A stretch of DNA of 64,000 nt from Odiellus spinosus (lineage: Eukaryota; Arthropoda; Arachnida; Opiliones; Phalangiidae). The stretch spans positions 15,111,187 through 15,175,186 of the forward strand of contig OY987228.1 in the NCBI GenBank assembly GCA_963920705.1. The letters run 5' to 3'. Positions 1 through 10,760 of this stretch are shown in pieces (the stretch's first letter is position 1; each line of letters starts with the position of its first letter). The position numbers were made by a program, and so were the translations under genes. The notes below the pieces were generated by a model, which searched no databases, was not told the DNA's origin, and was given only the letters and a program-made list of their open reading frames with translations.

Positions 1-721
1 CCTTTTCGTGAAGGGCTTACAATATAATCGCGTGAGGTTATAGTCAAAATGAATCTATGAAACTTTCCCATCCTTTATAGCGTTAAGCGGAAAGCGTATA
101 GGCATCGAAGCTAAACATAGATCGATCGGTTTGGTCGTTGGTATTAAAAGGGGTATAATTAATAAAATAAAGACGAGAGGAGGGGAGTACGAAAAATTTC
201 GTAACAACCATCACCATTAGCGACGATTAAAATCTCAAACCTCCTCTAATTAATAAAAACCAAGGGAAAATTGTAAAAGGGGGTCGGAAAGAAGGAACCG
301 AAAAACTAGTTTTTCTAATTTAGCAGTCACGAGGATTATTGAGACTCGTTTTCGATAGTAAATCCAATCGATCGAAAAGCATGGGGGGGATTAGTAAAAC
401 AAGAAATGAGGTCTGTATTAAAAAAAAAACCAATTCGATTATTTTCTCAAGCGTGAAATAAAATTTCAAGAAGAAAAGTTCTTATAATATGTATATTTGT
501 TTTTCATTTCATTCTATATACTTAAAATAATAAAATAATTGTATTAAGTCTGGGTGTTACCAGCTCTGTTTATTGGAGAGCGCATTTTGCTAAAGGGCTC
601 TTCAAACTTCTACGTATGATTTAATTACGGGTGGTCAATTTGTTCAATATTTAAGTGACATGGAGCAATAAAGGAACAATTTATAAGAAGTATATTAACC
701 TTTCAATAGTAATAAAATAAT
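1..721. other. intergenic, no gene seen
   Basis: AT-rich sequence with no open frame resembling a protein and no RNA gene that I recognise. It ends at the TTAA flanking the first foldback element. Confidence 0.5.
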
Positions 722-725
722 TTAA

Positions 726-1054
726 GCATGGAGAATGCAACCTAACAAGTTAAATAGGCCTAACCAATATTAAACTAGAAATATATTTAAAACTTAACCG
801 GAAAATAGGCTTAGCTGGATTCAAGGAGATCCTGAACTTCCCATATAAGGGCCATCGATCATTATCATTGGTCGCTAGTACTTATATGGGGAATGCAGGA
901 TTTCCATGAATCCAGCTAAGCCTATTTTCAAGGTAAGCTTTAAATTCATTTCTAGCTTAATATTGGTTTGTAATTATTTGTTACTGGTAGGTTAAGCCTA
1001 TTTAAACGATAAGGAATCGATAAAAAATCACTTGTTGTTAGGTTGCATTCTCCC
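726..1054. mobile_element. TTAA-flanked foldback MITE, family 1 copy A
   Basis: Short non-coding element bounded by TTAA at 722-725 and 1055-1058. Its ends are inverted: GAGAATGCAACCTAACAA on the left and TTAGGTTGCATTCTCCC on the right. The interior is also palindromic, with AATAGGCTTAGCTGGATTCA answered by TGAATCCAGCTAAGCCTATT, so most of the element could fold into a hairpin. It has no coding capacity. Two relatives lie at 20382-20712 and 48569-48919. TTAA target duplication suggests mobilisation by a piggyBac-like transposase, but that class is an inference from the target site only. Confidence 0.8.
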
Positions 1055-1058
1055 TTAA

Positions 1059-2243
1059 GCGAAATTCACACGATTGCGTGTAATGGAACTGATCATTGAT
1101 TACGAAACAATTTTTTTATATTGTTTCTCTGAGATGAAAATCAATCAACGTCTTAAGAAGCTAATTTAAACCTTGAGCCAAAAATAAATGGCACAAATGG
1201 CAATAAATTCTTAAAATCAAATTAACCCGTCATTAAAACCGATCGTTTAAAAATAACCTTTATCTAACGTAATGAATCGTATACCGTATAGGAATTAAAA
1301 ATAATTTATATTTCACCTTTAACCTCGGTTTATAAAGTAAAAAGATAACTTTAAATCATTATAAAACGGGAAAAAAAAAAGAATCAGAATATATTTATAG
1401 TTTTTCGTACAAAAACACTTCCTTTTATTTTTGTCAGAGCGAGGCTAAAAGGGCATGACGTTGAAATAAATTCCTCGAAGCGAAACCACCCTTTGAACTT
1501 CCCGCCCGTAAATGTATGGTTATAAATTTCTCTACCTGTCTCTTTATCCCGACTTATTCTACGCGCAGGTATGCCATAGTTGGAATTTCAATATGGCGTA
1601 GGCTTTTAGGTATACCCCTTCTCTTAATGAAAGGGAGACTCCGCTAAACAATGAGAAGCCTAATTATCTTTGTTCCTGTCGAGCTAGTAGGGGGATAACG
1701 ACTGACAGAAAGAAGAGGAGGTTTCTCTGGGATACAGCGAGAATTGGGAGTCCATTGTTTTTCCCAATGACTTCGTGTCATCTTTGTTTCAAACAAACAA
1801 GAGGATGAAAATTAAAGGGTAAACCCGTTATTCAACTGATGATTAAATTTCACAATTTATTAGCATATATTTCGAGTTTTTGACTCAGGCAGATATTTAT
1901 AACCGGGTAATAGGTAAATTACCGGTTGCTACCGCGTGGAAAAATTCGAAAAATAATTAAGCCAAACCCATAAACTGGTTTTCAAAAACACTCGTTTTTA
2001 ACGCGAATTCTAAAAAATTGCTAATTTGAGGCGAGTTTCTAGTTACGTTTAGATCAGAAGCTAAATGTTTTTTTATATATAGAACTTCTGTCACTAACGG
2101 AACTATACGGGATGTTTTAAGCAAAGTGAGGATTAGGAAAATGGGAAATCTTTTTAAAAAATAAATGGAGAATTGTTGTTTAAGTTATAGAAGAATACAG
2201 TCTCCAAATTTGATGAAAATAAAATACACGTTAGCTTTTCAAA
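1059..2243. other. intergenic, no gene seen
   Basis: AT-rich sequence without a supportable gene. I saw no clear repeat structure here. Confidence 0.45.
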
Positions 2244-2529
2244 AGCTGCGTTCATACTAGGCCTTGGAATCGATTTAAACCGTTTCGCTAGAGCCGTGTG
2301 AACGGGATACCGTCTTTTCTCGAATCGATTTGATTCGATTTCTCGAAGCCGTTTCGGGAAGCAGTTTCATACCGATTCGGTTTCAACAACCGATAGATGA
2401 AGCTACAATAAATCGATTTATTTAGATAATGTGTGAACACGTGACGCTGAAAACGATTCCTGGCGATTTGAATATCGGTTTCATTTTACCGTTTCAAATC
2501 GATTAAGAAATGCTAGTGTGACCGTAGCT
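2244..2529. mobile_element. MITE with AGCTGCGTTCATACTAG ends, copy A
   Basis: The left end AGCTGCGTTCATACTAG is the imperfect inverse of the right end CTAGTGTGACCGTAGCT. The interior is rich in ATCGATTT and AAATCGAT motifs arranged as inverted pairs. An inverted, end-truncated relative lies at 44072-44326, sharing the interior (for example TAAATCGATTTATTGTAGC on one strand). No coding capacity and no clear target duplication, so the superfamily is not assigned. Confidence 0.7.
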
Positions 2530-5394
2530 AAAGAGACATTTAAGAGCCCCAAAGAAAAATATAAATCTAAAAATAAATGCAGACGATAATTATCTCAATT
2601 TCCCAAATTATATTTAATTATTTTCCCTTTCTCTTTAGGTTTTCGAATGTTATTCGATTAGAAAAACCAAATTGATAGAGAAGTCAATATAAAAATGAAT
2701 TTGATAAGCTTCTCTTGGAAAAGCGAATTAAAGCAAAGGCTTGAAAAACGTGGATTGACAACGGGGCTTAAAGATTCAAGGTTGGGCTTCCTATAATATC
2801 ATCATTCCTTTAACAGGAAGGGTGATTTCGCCTCAAAATTATGGTTTTGAGTTAATTGAACCAACCTAATGATACGAATCAAGCAAAGGTATAATTTAGG
2901 GTACAAAATGGTAATGCCCGGGGCCATTTTTTTTTTTACTAAAAAGCCCTGGATTTTTAAATTAAATTTAATTTACCAAAATAGCCGATAGCGTTTCGGG
3001 GAAACGTTGAAAAAGGGGCACCTCGAATCGCTATGTTAACCTAGAATAACTTCCCTGATATATTTTATACCGGTGTAATTGAATAGTGATGGTATAAAGA
3101 AACGAGGCGCTATTATCTAGGATTCTGAGATTCTCAAAGATCTTAACATTTTGTAAAAAAAGAATAAAAAATAAAACCAAATTTTATAAATGACACGAGA
3201 GTTAGTGAAAAAAAAAGCAATATTAGGTCAAACAAACGGTAAAGGTAGCGAGATGTCTTTCCTTTTCCCGTGCAATGGAGCGAAACCGAATTATATACCT
3301 TCAACTATACATACGTAAGTGACATTACGTTGATATAAGCCTATTTTTGCTCTTTAACACGCGATATTATATTGATCTAAGTTATAAAACAAAAAAAACA
3401 AGCTCATAACTCTTGCGTACAAAACTACCGAAACACGCGAAGTTCTTATAATAAAACTCCTATAAATGGTTTATTTAGAGCATGGACCTGTCCAGTGACA
3501 AGCCGAAATTGTCCGGGTGATATAACTTCAATTGTAACTAAAATATATTGTTTTATCGAATTCTAATAAATTATTGTAAATTTTACAGTCCAGCTCCATC
3601 CGGTTATCGACGAAAATGTTTACACTTAGGTTGCATACTGTTATAGCTACTATTAATAAGGTGTAAAAATTAATATAATTTCTTAAATTGTTTAAAAAAC
3701 TACAATATTGTAGATTAATTTTGGGTTGGAATAGAAAAAAGATTAAATATTTAAAAAGTTTTAAAAAGAAAGGTCTCGTGGAATGATAAAATTTTAATGT
3801 ACTTTATTTCATTAGTCACATTAATACAAGGACAGTAGAGTCCTAGCTATGGTTAATTTTTGAAATAGAGTTCATTAAAATCTTGTCTATGAGACCCTAC
3901 TTTTTAAAACCTTTTACATATTATCTACTATGGAATTGACAGTTATTTAAATTAATAAGATTAAATATATTAAGGAAAATGATAAAATACAACATTAATC
4001 ACAATTAATTTTACAATCTCGCGCTTAAAGAAATTACGGTAAATTATAAATTCAAATTATGGTAATTTCTTAAGAGTCTACCCAAAACATGTAAATAGGC
4101 CTAAAAGCGCTTATTAATTTATACATCATTTCATATGTAACGCATTTGTAAATTGGATTTGCTTTCTAGGGGCGTAGGCTATTTTATACTACGAATTGCG
4201 CACTTGTTGGTAAGAAACCCCACCCTTACATATTCTTTTCTATACGTCCCTTCAAAAAAAAGTTATAATTACCGTCAATGGACAGGACAAGAAAAAAAGG
4301 TTAATCTTATTATATAATATTATAGAATTAAATACTGAATGTTTTTGGGTACCCAAATCGTGTACTCTTCACGTAACTAAAGCTGATGTACTCTGAGTAC
4401 AAGTCTTGTGATTGGTGTATTATTAATTAAACATTATTGTAAAGAAAACTAATTACGGTATTAAACATTTAATACTTTTTCTTAGCTACGCAATTAACAT
4501 TGCTTTAAAATAACCTGTTCTAGCGTTTCATCATTCCCTTTAAAAACTCCCATAGAATTAGGGCAGAAAAATTCTTGAAACAAAACTAGAGTCTCGTAAT
4601 TAACATATTTGTTATAGGCGCGATACAATGACACTTAGAGACCTAATTAAACGTAATTTTTCTTAACGGGTCATTGCCTATTACCCCGCGCTGATACGAA
4701 CAAACAACAATATCACATTAAAGATAAAGAAAATAAAAAATAAGTAAAGTTATTAAGATTTCGTTAGATTCGGCGCCGCGGTTCGTTAATTCTTAAAATT
4801 GAGATCAAAAAATTCCACCCATTCATAATAAAGCGCTTTTAGCGCTTATTTTTAAAGGTCGGACCGTCGGGGAGTTACCAAAAACGTTAATGTGTTGATT
4901 TGCTCCAAATTTATCACAATAAAAGCGCTCGAATAAAATATAAATAAACCACATTCCAATTTCCTAAAATCATTCTAAAATGTATTTAGTTTTTTTTTTT
5001 TATTCTGATATATTTCCGAGAGGGAGATAGAGAAATACCGTTATAACCAAGGTCAGAGAAAAAGGATGCTATTTAAGTTAAATTAAAATTAACGAGTTTA
5101 ATATTCATGGCTAACTGACGTAAACAGGAACTGGTTTTTAGGAAGGACGTAATATTATAAATTGTACCTAAATTATATACAGTATAGAAGTTGGGAAAGA
5201 CTTGGAGGGCGGTCCCTTCAAATTTAAAACTGTCAAGTTTTCATTAAAAGGGATCCTATTAATTTAAATAATATAAAACAAAAAAGGGGGCAGATCCTTC
5301 TTTTTTTGGAATTTGAGGTAAAAATAACCTCTGTACGCATTAAAGGATACCAGAAGGGGCTACAGGTGTTATATACACATGGTGATACTTAATC
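2530..5394. other. intergenic, no gene seen
   Basis: Nearly 2.9 kb of AT-rich sequence. Long poly-A/T tracts and short palindromes such as AAGCGCTTTTAGCGCTT near 4832 are present. No reading frame with protein-like composition and no RNA gene was found. Confidence 0.45.
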
Positions 5395-5547
5395 CGAGGG
5401 GGCAGACACTCCCGAACTCAGGTGTACAAAATTTTAGAACTCTTTGCACTATCAAAGCTGAACTCAGAGTTAATAAGAGTTCGAATTCAATGCACCGTCA
5501 AAGCTGAACTCAGGTGTACAGCGAATTCAAGAGTGTCTGACCCCTCG
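5395..5547. mobile_element. hAT-like MITE, copy A
   Basis: The element starts CGAGGGGGCAGACACTC and ends GAGTGTCTGACCCCTCG, a near-perfect terminal inverted repeat. It is flanked by identical 8-bp direct repeats ACTTAATC (5387-5394 and 5548-5555). Eight-base target duplications are characteristic of the hAT superfamily. It is about 153 bp and non-coding, with inner repeats built on GCTGAACTCAGGTGTACA. Relatives lie at about 6668-6766 and 63399-63560. Confidence 0.85.
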
Positions 5548-5635
5548 ACTTAATCTATACTTCAGATTATACCGACAATAGACAATCTCGATTAGTATTT
5601 CGTAGATTTTATTCCTGTAAGATTAAAAAAAAAAC

Positions 5636-5800
5636 TCTGCATAGCGAGAAGACAGTCTGCATAACTAAAAGACAGTGTGCATAACTAAACAGACTGAGTA
5701 ACTAAAAGAGAACTGTCTGCATAACTAAACAAACTGAGTAATTAAAAAAAGACTGCATAGATTGTGCTAAATAGCCTCAGTAACTAAAAAGTGTAAAATT
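5636..5800. repeat. degenerate minisatellite, CTGCATAACTAAAAGACAG-like units
   Basis: Tandem variants of a roughly 20-25 bp unit (CTGCATAACTAAA followed by AGACAGT or CAAACTGAGTAA) recur about six times with indels. No ORF spans it. Confidence 0.6.
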
Positions 5801-6667
5801 TAGTCTGAAAAACAATATTTCTGTTAAAGAACAGCGTGCGTAAAAGGGTAAATCTGAGGGCGAATTAATTTAATCTCACAGAGAATAGTCTTTAACAACT
5901 CCAGATTTTTATAATATAATACAATTACAACTGATTGGAATTTTTACTAATCTGTGACGGGATGGGGGATAAGTTGACAACCAGATGAAAATCTCCGGCT
6001 TTACAAATCAAAGTTATAGAATTTATTTTACGAAATTTGAAATTTAAACAAAAGAGGAAAATTAAATAGAACTGTAGATCGATATAATAGTTTGTTTTAT
6101 AGCCAGCGAATATTATTTTTAATAATAAAATATAAATCTAAAATCATGTTAGGGAAGTTCCTATAAGAATACGGTTCACTTTCTTATACCTCTATAGAAA
6201 CTCTTTCTTCTTAAAATGTCAAAGCATCGAGGTTTCGATCGATATAATCGATAAAAGGGCGTTATATATTGAATTAGCCCTAGTATTTCTTTATATTTAT
6301 AGTACAAATTTGTTTCCTATATCCCCCACCGTCGTGTTCGTTTCATAGTTATGTATTTGGGTAGTGGCTGCATAATGGTAATCCGCCAGTCCGGGACAAA
6401 TAAGGCCCAATAATATACATGGTTACTTCAAGCGTAACTGGCCCGCGTTTGAAATTTGGCCACACAATATCTCGTTTGCAAAAATAGTTTTTTACTTATT
6501 TAAAACGAAACAAACTGTACGCATGAGTAAATGTAATAGTTCGAGCAAGGTTCGAGGCTAAAATTAATGGGTTCGTAAAAACAAAAGCTTAGTCTACCCA
6601 TGGAACGATTACGAATTGAGTAGAAAACTAGATTCTTGTTCAATAGAAATTGGGCATGAATTTATTT
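5801..6667. other. intergenic, no gene seen
   Basis: AT-rich sequence between the minisatellite and a diverged hAT-like MITE. No gene is supported. Confidence 0.4.
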
Positions 6668-6766
6668 CTAGTGGGCAGACATTTGGGAACTCGGATGTAC
6701 AAAGTTGCGCTACCAAAACTGAACTAAACTCAGGTGTACAGCGAAGACAAGTGGGTCTACCCTCTC
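6668..6766. mobile_element. hAT-like MITE, diverged short copy B
   Basis: A diverged and internally deleted relative of the 5395-5547 element. It has GTGGGCAGACATTTGGGAACTCGG at reduced similarity on the left, AACTCAGGTGTACAGCGAA in the middle and GGTCTACCCTCTCGAT on the right. The order of motifs is the same as in the intact copies. No clean target duplication is visible. Confidence 0.6.
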
Positions 6767-9251
6767 GATTTGTTTATCCTAATAAATAGTCAAACACAGC
6801 GATGCAATTGTTTCATTTTATTTTCAAAGCCAAGACTTCCGTTAATACCCTTTTTAAGTTAAATTTGTGTTAAAATTTATAATGATTTTAATGCTAGACT
6901 AATGATATTAACATTGAAATAAAATGTAGATTTAGATTAAAAAATTTATTTTATAAGTATCCCTAATAGATTCCCATTACGTCAAATCCTCTTAAACAAG
7001 GGTATAGTCCGCTTATTTATTTTTCGTTAACTTCATTCGCATTTATTTCCCGTATACTTTAGAATAATAATGACAGTTATTGAGTTGTAAAGACTACCTA
7101 GTGTAACGTGAACTAGGGAGGTAGTAATTAACTTATGTTTGTAAGCACGCAGACGGTATTGCGGGGGCGTCTTGTTGTCTATAAGGATTTCGATATATAT
7201 TCGGTTGTTGTATTCATTTTGGACTTTCTAATTTAATTTTTTAATATTTCACGCAATGATAATTTTCAAATCCGTATTTTTTTCCGCGTCCTCAAATCGT
7301 TCGTGCATTGAAAATACCCGCCTGACAAAAGTCATTCCCACGACCTCCGCCTTCTACTCTCTTCATTTTCAAGCAAGATTTCGGAAAAACTCGGAATATT
7401 TTAAACAATAATTTCTAGGTCAAAATTAATTACATTTCAATTTTGACAATACTTCAATACCGTAATTTAAATATTACCCGAGAGATGTTCTTTCGCGACA
7501 CAATTGTCTAATATTTAGTTTTTAAATTGATATTTTTAAATTGTTGGAATGAAAACTAACAAGATAAAACTATTTGAACTTGGTTTGTGTTTAAAAATAA
7601 CGCCTTGAGCAATGGAGCAATTAACTATTGTAACGCTTTGAATTTTACCCCATAATTTGAATCCATAGACTGCTATGGTTACGATAAACAATTTATTAAA
7701 CAAGATTCAACCCAAAAATTATATTTCGATGGAAAGGAACTTGCATGTTAATTATTTAATGAACTGTTTTTCGAAATCTCGCAAATTATTTTAAAAATCG
7801 ATTTATATAATTGCTAAATCCTATTTTTTATTTACGGTGTTATTTTTCAATGATACCAAATCTAAAAACAATTCTCTGCAATTTGATGAAACTGTCATTT
7901 AATGCTAATAAATTTTAAGTGGTTTAAATCAGAATAAAATTAGGAAACAATTTTTAACCGGGAAACAAAATCAAGAATCGAATCGATCCATCAAGTTTAA
8001 AATAAAAATTAAAAGAAAATTCGAGTTTGTAAAGCCACTGATCCAAAATTTTAAGATAAAATAAGAAAATACTCCAAATAAACGGAAAAAATCCATCATT
8101 TAAATTTTCGTAAAAATGGAAACAAAATGAAATTATTGTTCATTGATGCATCGAGCAAAACTAAAATATTCAACCCTCCATCTCGATTTTATTTCTCATT
8201 TCCCACGACATACGCGAAGATATTTTCCTCGTATAGCGACCAAGACACGCAACAGCCCAACCAAGAATATTACTCGGTCTTTGTCCTTTTAATCTTAAGG
8301 GTCGAGGATTTCTTAAAGATCTCAACGTGGTTTAATAGAATAACTAAGAAATGACATTTCCTTCAACGAAACCGAAGAGGAGACGTGGCGAAGGATTTGA
8401 GGGGGTGGCGCGGTTCGAATTACTCGCGTCTATGTGGATGAGGTAATTAGTTCCGACGGAGTTGGTTCGCCCACACTATCAACCATCAAGATACTAAAGA
8501 AGCCGTGACAAGAGTGTTGGTGGCGAAAGATACCGCGAAAGCCCCAGTATCGCTTTTAAATCCTTGTGATGTGGCGAGCTATTCGGGCGCGAAACTTCTT
8601 AATTAAAGCAATTACTGATGCGCGCCAGAAAAATTCTGTTTGAAATTTTAGATGAAAGTTAAAATTAAAATCAAAGTTTATCAACATTGACTACTTTTCT
8701 TGAGAGCTTTGACATTGTGTATCACTCCGAATCAAAATTTCTCCCATTTTGACGTTATCCGTCAATGACGAAACGATAACATTCCCGAAATAAATTTAAT
8801 TGAATTTTTAATGTTTAAAAATTTAAACGCTCTCGTGACTCGGACAATATTATTGTCAGTAATGACTTTAATTACGACATAGCAATCTTTAAATCACGAT
8901 GAAATCATTACTATACCCTTTCCCCCTTTTTCTCTCCTAAAAATAGCCCAGAATTATATTTCAAACTATAGTTCATTACCATTAAGCCTAATTTTTAATA
9001 ATTTTAAGTTAGATTTCAGATCTGGTGCGTTCTGAACAAACCGGACATGTTTCTTTTGACTTATTTTTTGAGTGTCAAAAGCAATGAAAAGAACTAAGAA
9101 TAATTCAATGACATAATTGAACAATACACCATCTGTTGTTAGTTCTGTTTAACGCATTGGGTTACCCTTTGCCACTTCACGGAATTTTATACAATCTTAC
9201 TCGCGCATAATAGACTTCTAAGCATGCAAGGGGAATTATTTTATTTCTTAT
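6767..9251. other. intergenic, no gene seen
   Basis: About 2.5 kb without a supportable gene. A 75-codon open frame at 8127-8354 has no recognisable domain, no flanking splice structure and composition expected by chance. A somewhat more GC-rich patch lies at 8360-8620 without a protein-like frame. Confidence 0.4.
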
Positions 9252-9255
9252 TTAA

Positions 9256-9724
9256 AGGGAAACTTGGAGCAAAAATTGAACAGATTTTAATTTATTTTCG
9301 AAATCACCAGGGCAAAAAACATATTCGATAATTTTTTCACCGTTTTTACACACGTTTTTGGTGTTCAAATTAATTTCTAATGAATGGTAAAATTTCGTTA
9401 AAAGTAAATATAAATTCGGGCCAATCATATTTTAGCCTTCAACAGCGCTTGTAATATCCTAACATTAAAATAATAGGCCGGCGGTTGATGTTCAAGACCT
9501 TATTCGTCAAATACCGGCCTATTCTTTTAATGTTAGGACATCACAAGAGCTATTGAAGGCTGAAATAATATGACTGGCCCGACTTTATACTTGCTTGCAT
9601 TCAAACATAACCTAACTTTAGAAATGAATTTAAAAACCGAAAACGTGTCTAATAATTGTAAAAAATTTCTGCAGAACATTAATTAAATTAAAAAGCTGTT
9701 GCATTTTTAGCTCCAAGTTTCCCT
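9256..9724. mobile_element. TTAA-flanked foldback MITE, family 2
   Basis: Bounded by TTAA at 9252-9255 and 9725-9728. Terminal inverted repeats are AGGGAAACTTGGAGC and GCTCCAAGTTTCCCT. An inner palindrome pairs GGGCCAATCATATTTTAGCC with GGCTGAAATAATATGACTGG, and CCTAACATTAAAATAATAGG with CCTATTCTTTTAATGTTAGG. Non-coding. The ends AGGGA plus TTAA resemble family 1, although the inner sequence is unrelated, so a common transposase source is possible (inference). Confidence 0.8.
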
Positions 9725-10145
9725 TTAAAGATTTGTCTATGGGTTGGTGGTTGGTAGCTTAGAGATGATGATCGAAAATAAATTTTTAAACGTGAGTCAA
9801 CGGGGAAAATAAAAGTGTCGCGGAACTATGTGTATACATATTTAAGAATGCGTCGACGGCGAGAATTGGGTCGCCTCTCGAGTGAATCTTAAGAACTTAT
9901 GATCGGATAATAAAGTATGACCCTTTATACGATGCTAATAAGCCAAACAACGCACCGTTGCAAATCGGGAATTCCTTAACTCTTTTGAAACGCAAAAACA
10001 AAGTTTTTTAAAAGGCCAAGTCTCGGAATTTTCATTTGAATAGTTTTAAATTCAATCAAGAGTATATGAAAAACATTCCGAAGAGTAGCGATTGGCAATT
10101 CTACGTAAACAAAATACAAAACCCGCCTACGTGACAGATCGGTCT

Positions 10146-10376
10146 ACCCCCATTTCGCCCAATTTCATTTCGCCCAATTCTCATTTCGCCCAGTTTCTTT
10201 TCGCACAATTTCATTTCGCCCAATTCCCATTTCGCCCAATTTCTTTTCGCCCAAATCCCATTTGGCCCAATTTCTTTTCGCCCAATTCCCGTTGGCCCAA
10301 TTCCCATTTGGCCCAATTCCCATTTGACCTAATGTCTTCTCGCCCGATTGTGATTTTGCCCAAGTCACATTTTTCC
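10146..10376. repeat. minisatellite of TTTCGCCCAATTCCCA-like units
   Basis: About fourteen tandem variants of a roughly 16-bp unit (CATTTCGCCCAATTCC, with TTTCTTTTCGCCC and CATTTGGCCC variants). Open frames on both strands across it are a by-product of the repeat. Its inverse sequence recurs at 10496-10760, so the two arrays form a large foldback around a CCTAA tract. Confidence 0.85.
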
Positions 10377-10389
10377 ACTTTTTTCCCCC

Positions 10390-10417
10390 CAACCTAACCT
10401 AACCTAACCTAACCTAA
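10390..10417. repeat. interstitial telomere-like (CCTAA)n tract
   Basis: AACCTAACCTAACCTAACCT continues as about five CCTAA units. CCTAA is the complement of TTAGG, the ancestral telomere unit of insects. It sits between two inverted minisatellite arrays. Confidence 0.85.
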
Positions 10418-10495
10418 ATTAAATAAAAGTCACTTTTTTGGCCTACTAAGACTTTAAATTTTAAAAGATTTAAGCTTTAATCGTTTTAGGCGAAA

Positions 10496-10760
10496 AGGGA
10501 AGAGAAATTTTTGGGTTGGGCGAAATGGGAATAGATAATTCTAGGCTAACTGATAAAACGATTGGGCAAATTGGGATTGGGCGAATTGAGAAAAGGAATT
10601 TTTAGTTTGGGCAAAATGGGAAGAGATAATTTAGGGCCAAATGATAAAGCGATTGGGCAAAGTAGGATTGGGCGAAATGGGAATAGATAATTTTGGGCAA
10701 AAAATGCCTTGGGCGAAATGGGAATAGATCATTTTGGGCGAAATATTTTGGGCGAAATGG
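10496..10760. repeat. minisatellite of GGGCGAAATGGGAATAGATAA-like units
   Basis: Tandem variants of TTGGGCGAAATGGGAATAG, several followed by ATAATTTTGGGC. The core GGGCGAAATGGGA is the reverse complement of the core of the 10146-10376 array. Unit length is variable (about 17-50 bp). No coding role is supported. Confidence 0.8.

Noticed and set aside
10092..10397. 101-residue plus-strand frame and overlapping minus-strand frames
   Set aside because: All lie in the GCCCAATT minisatellite. Open frames on both strands over one simple repeat are not evidence of coding.
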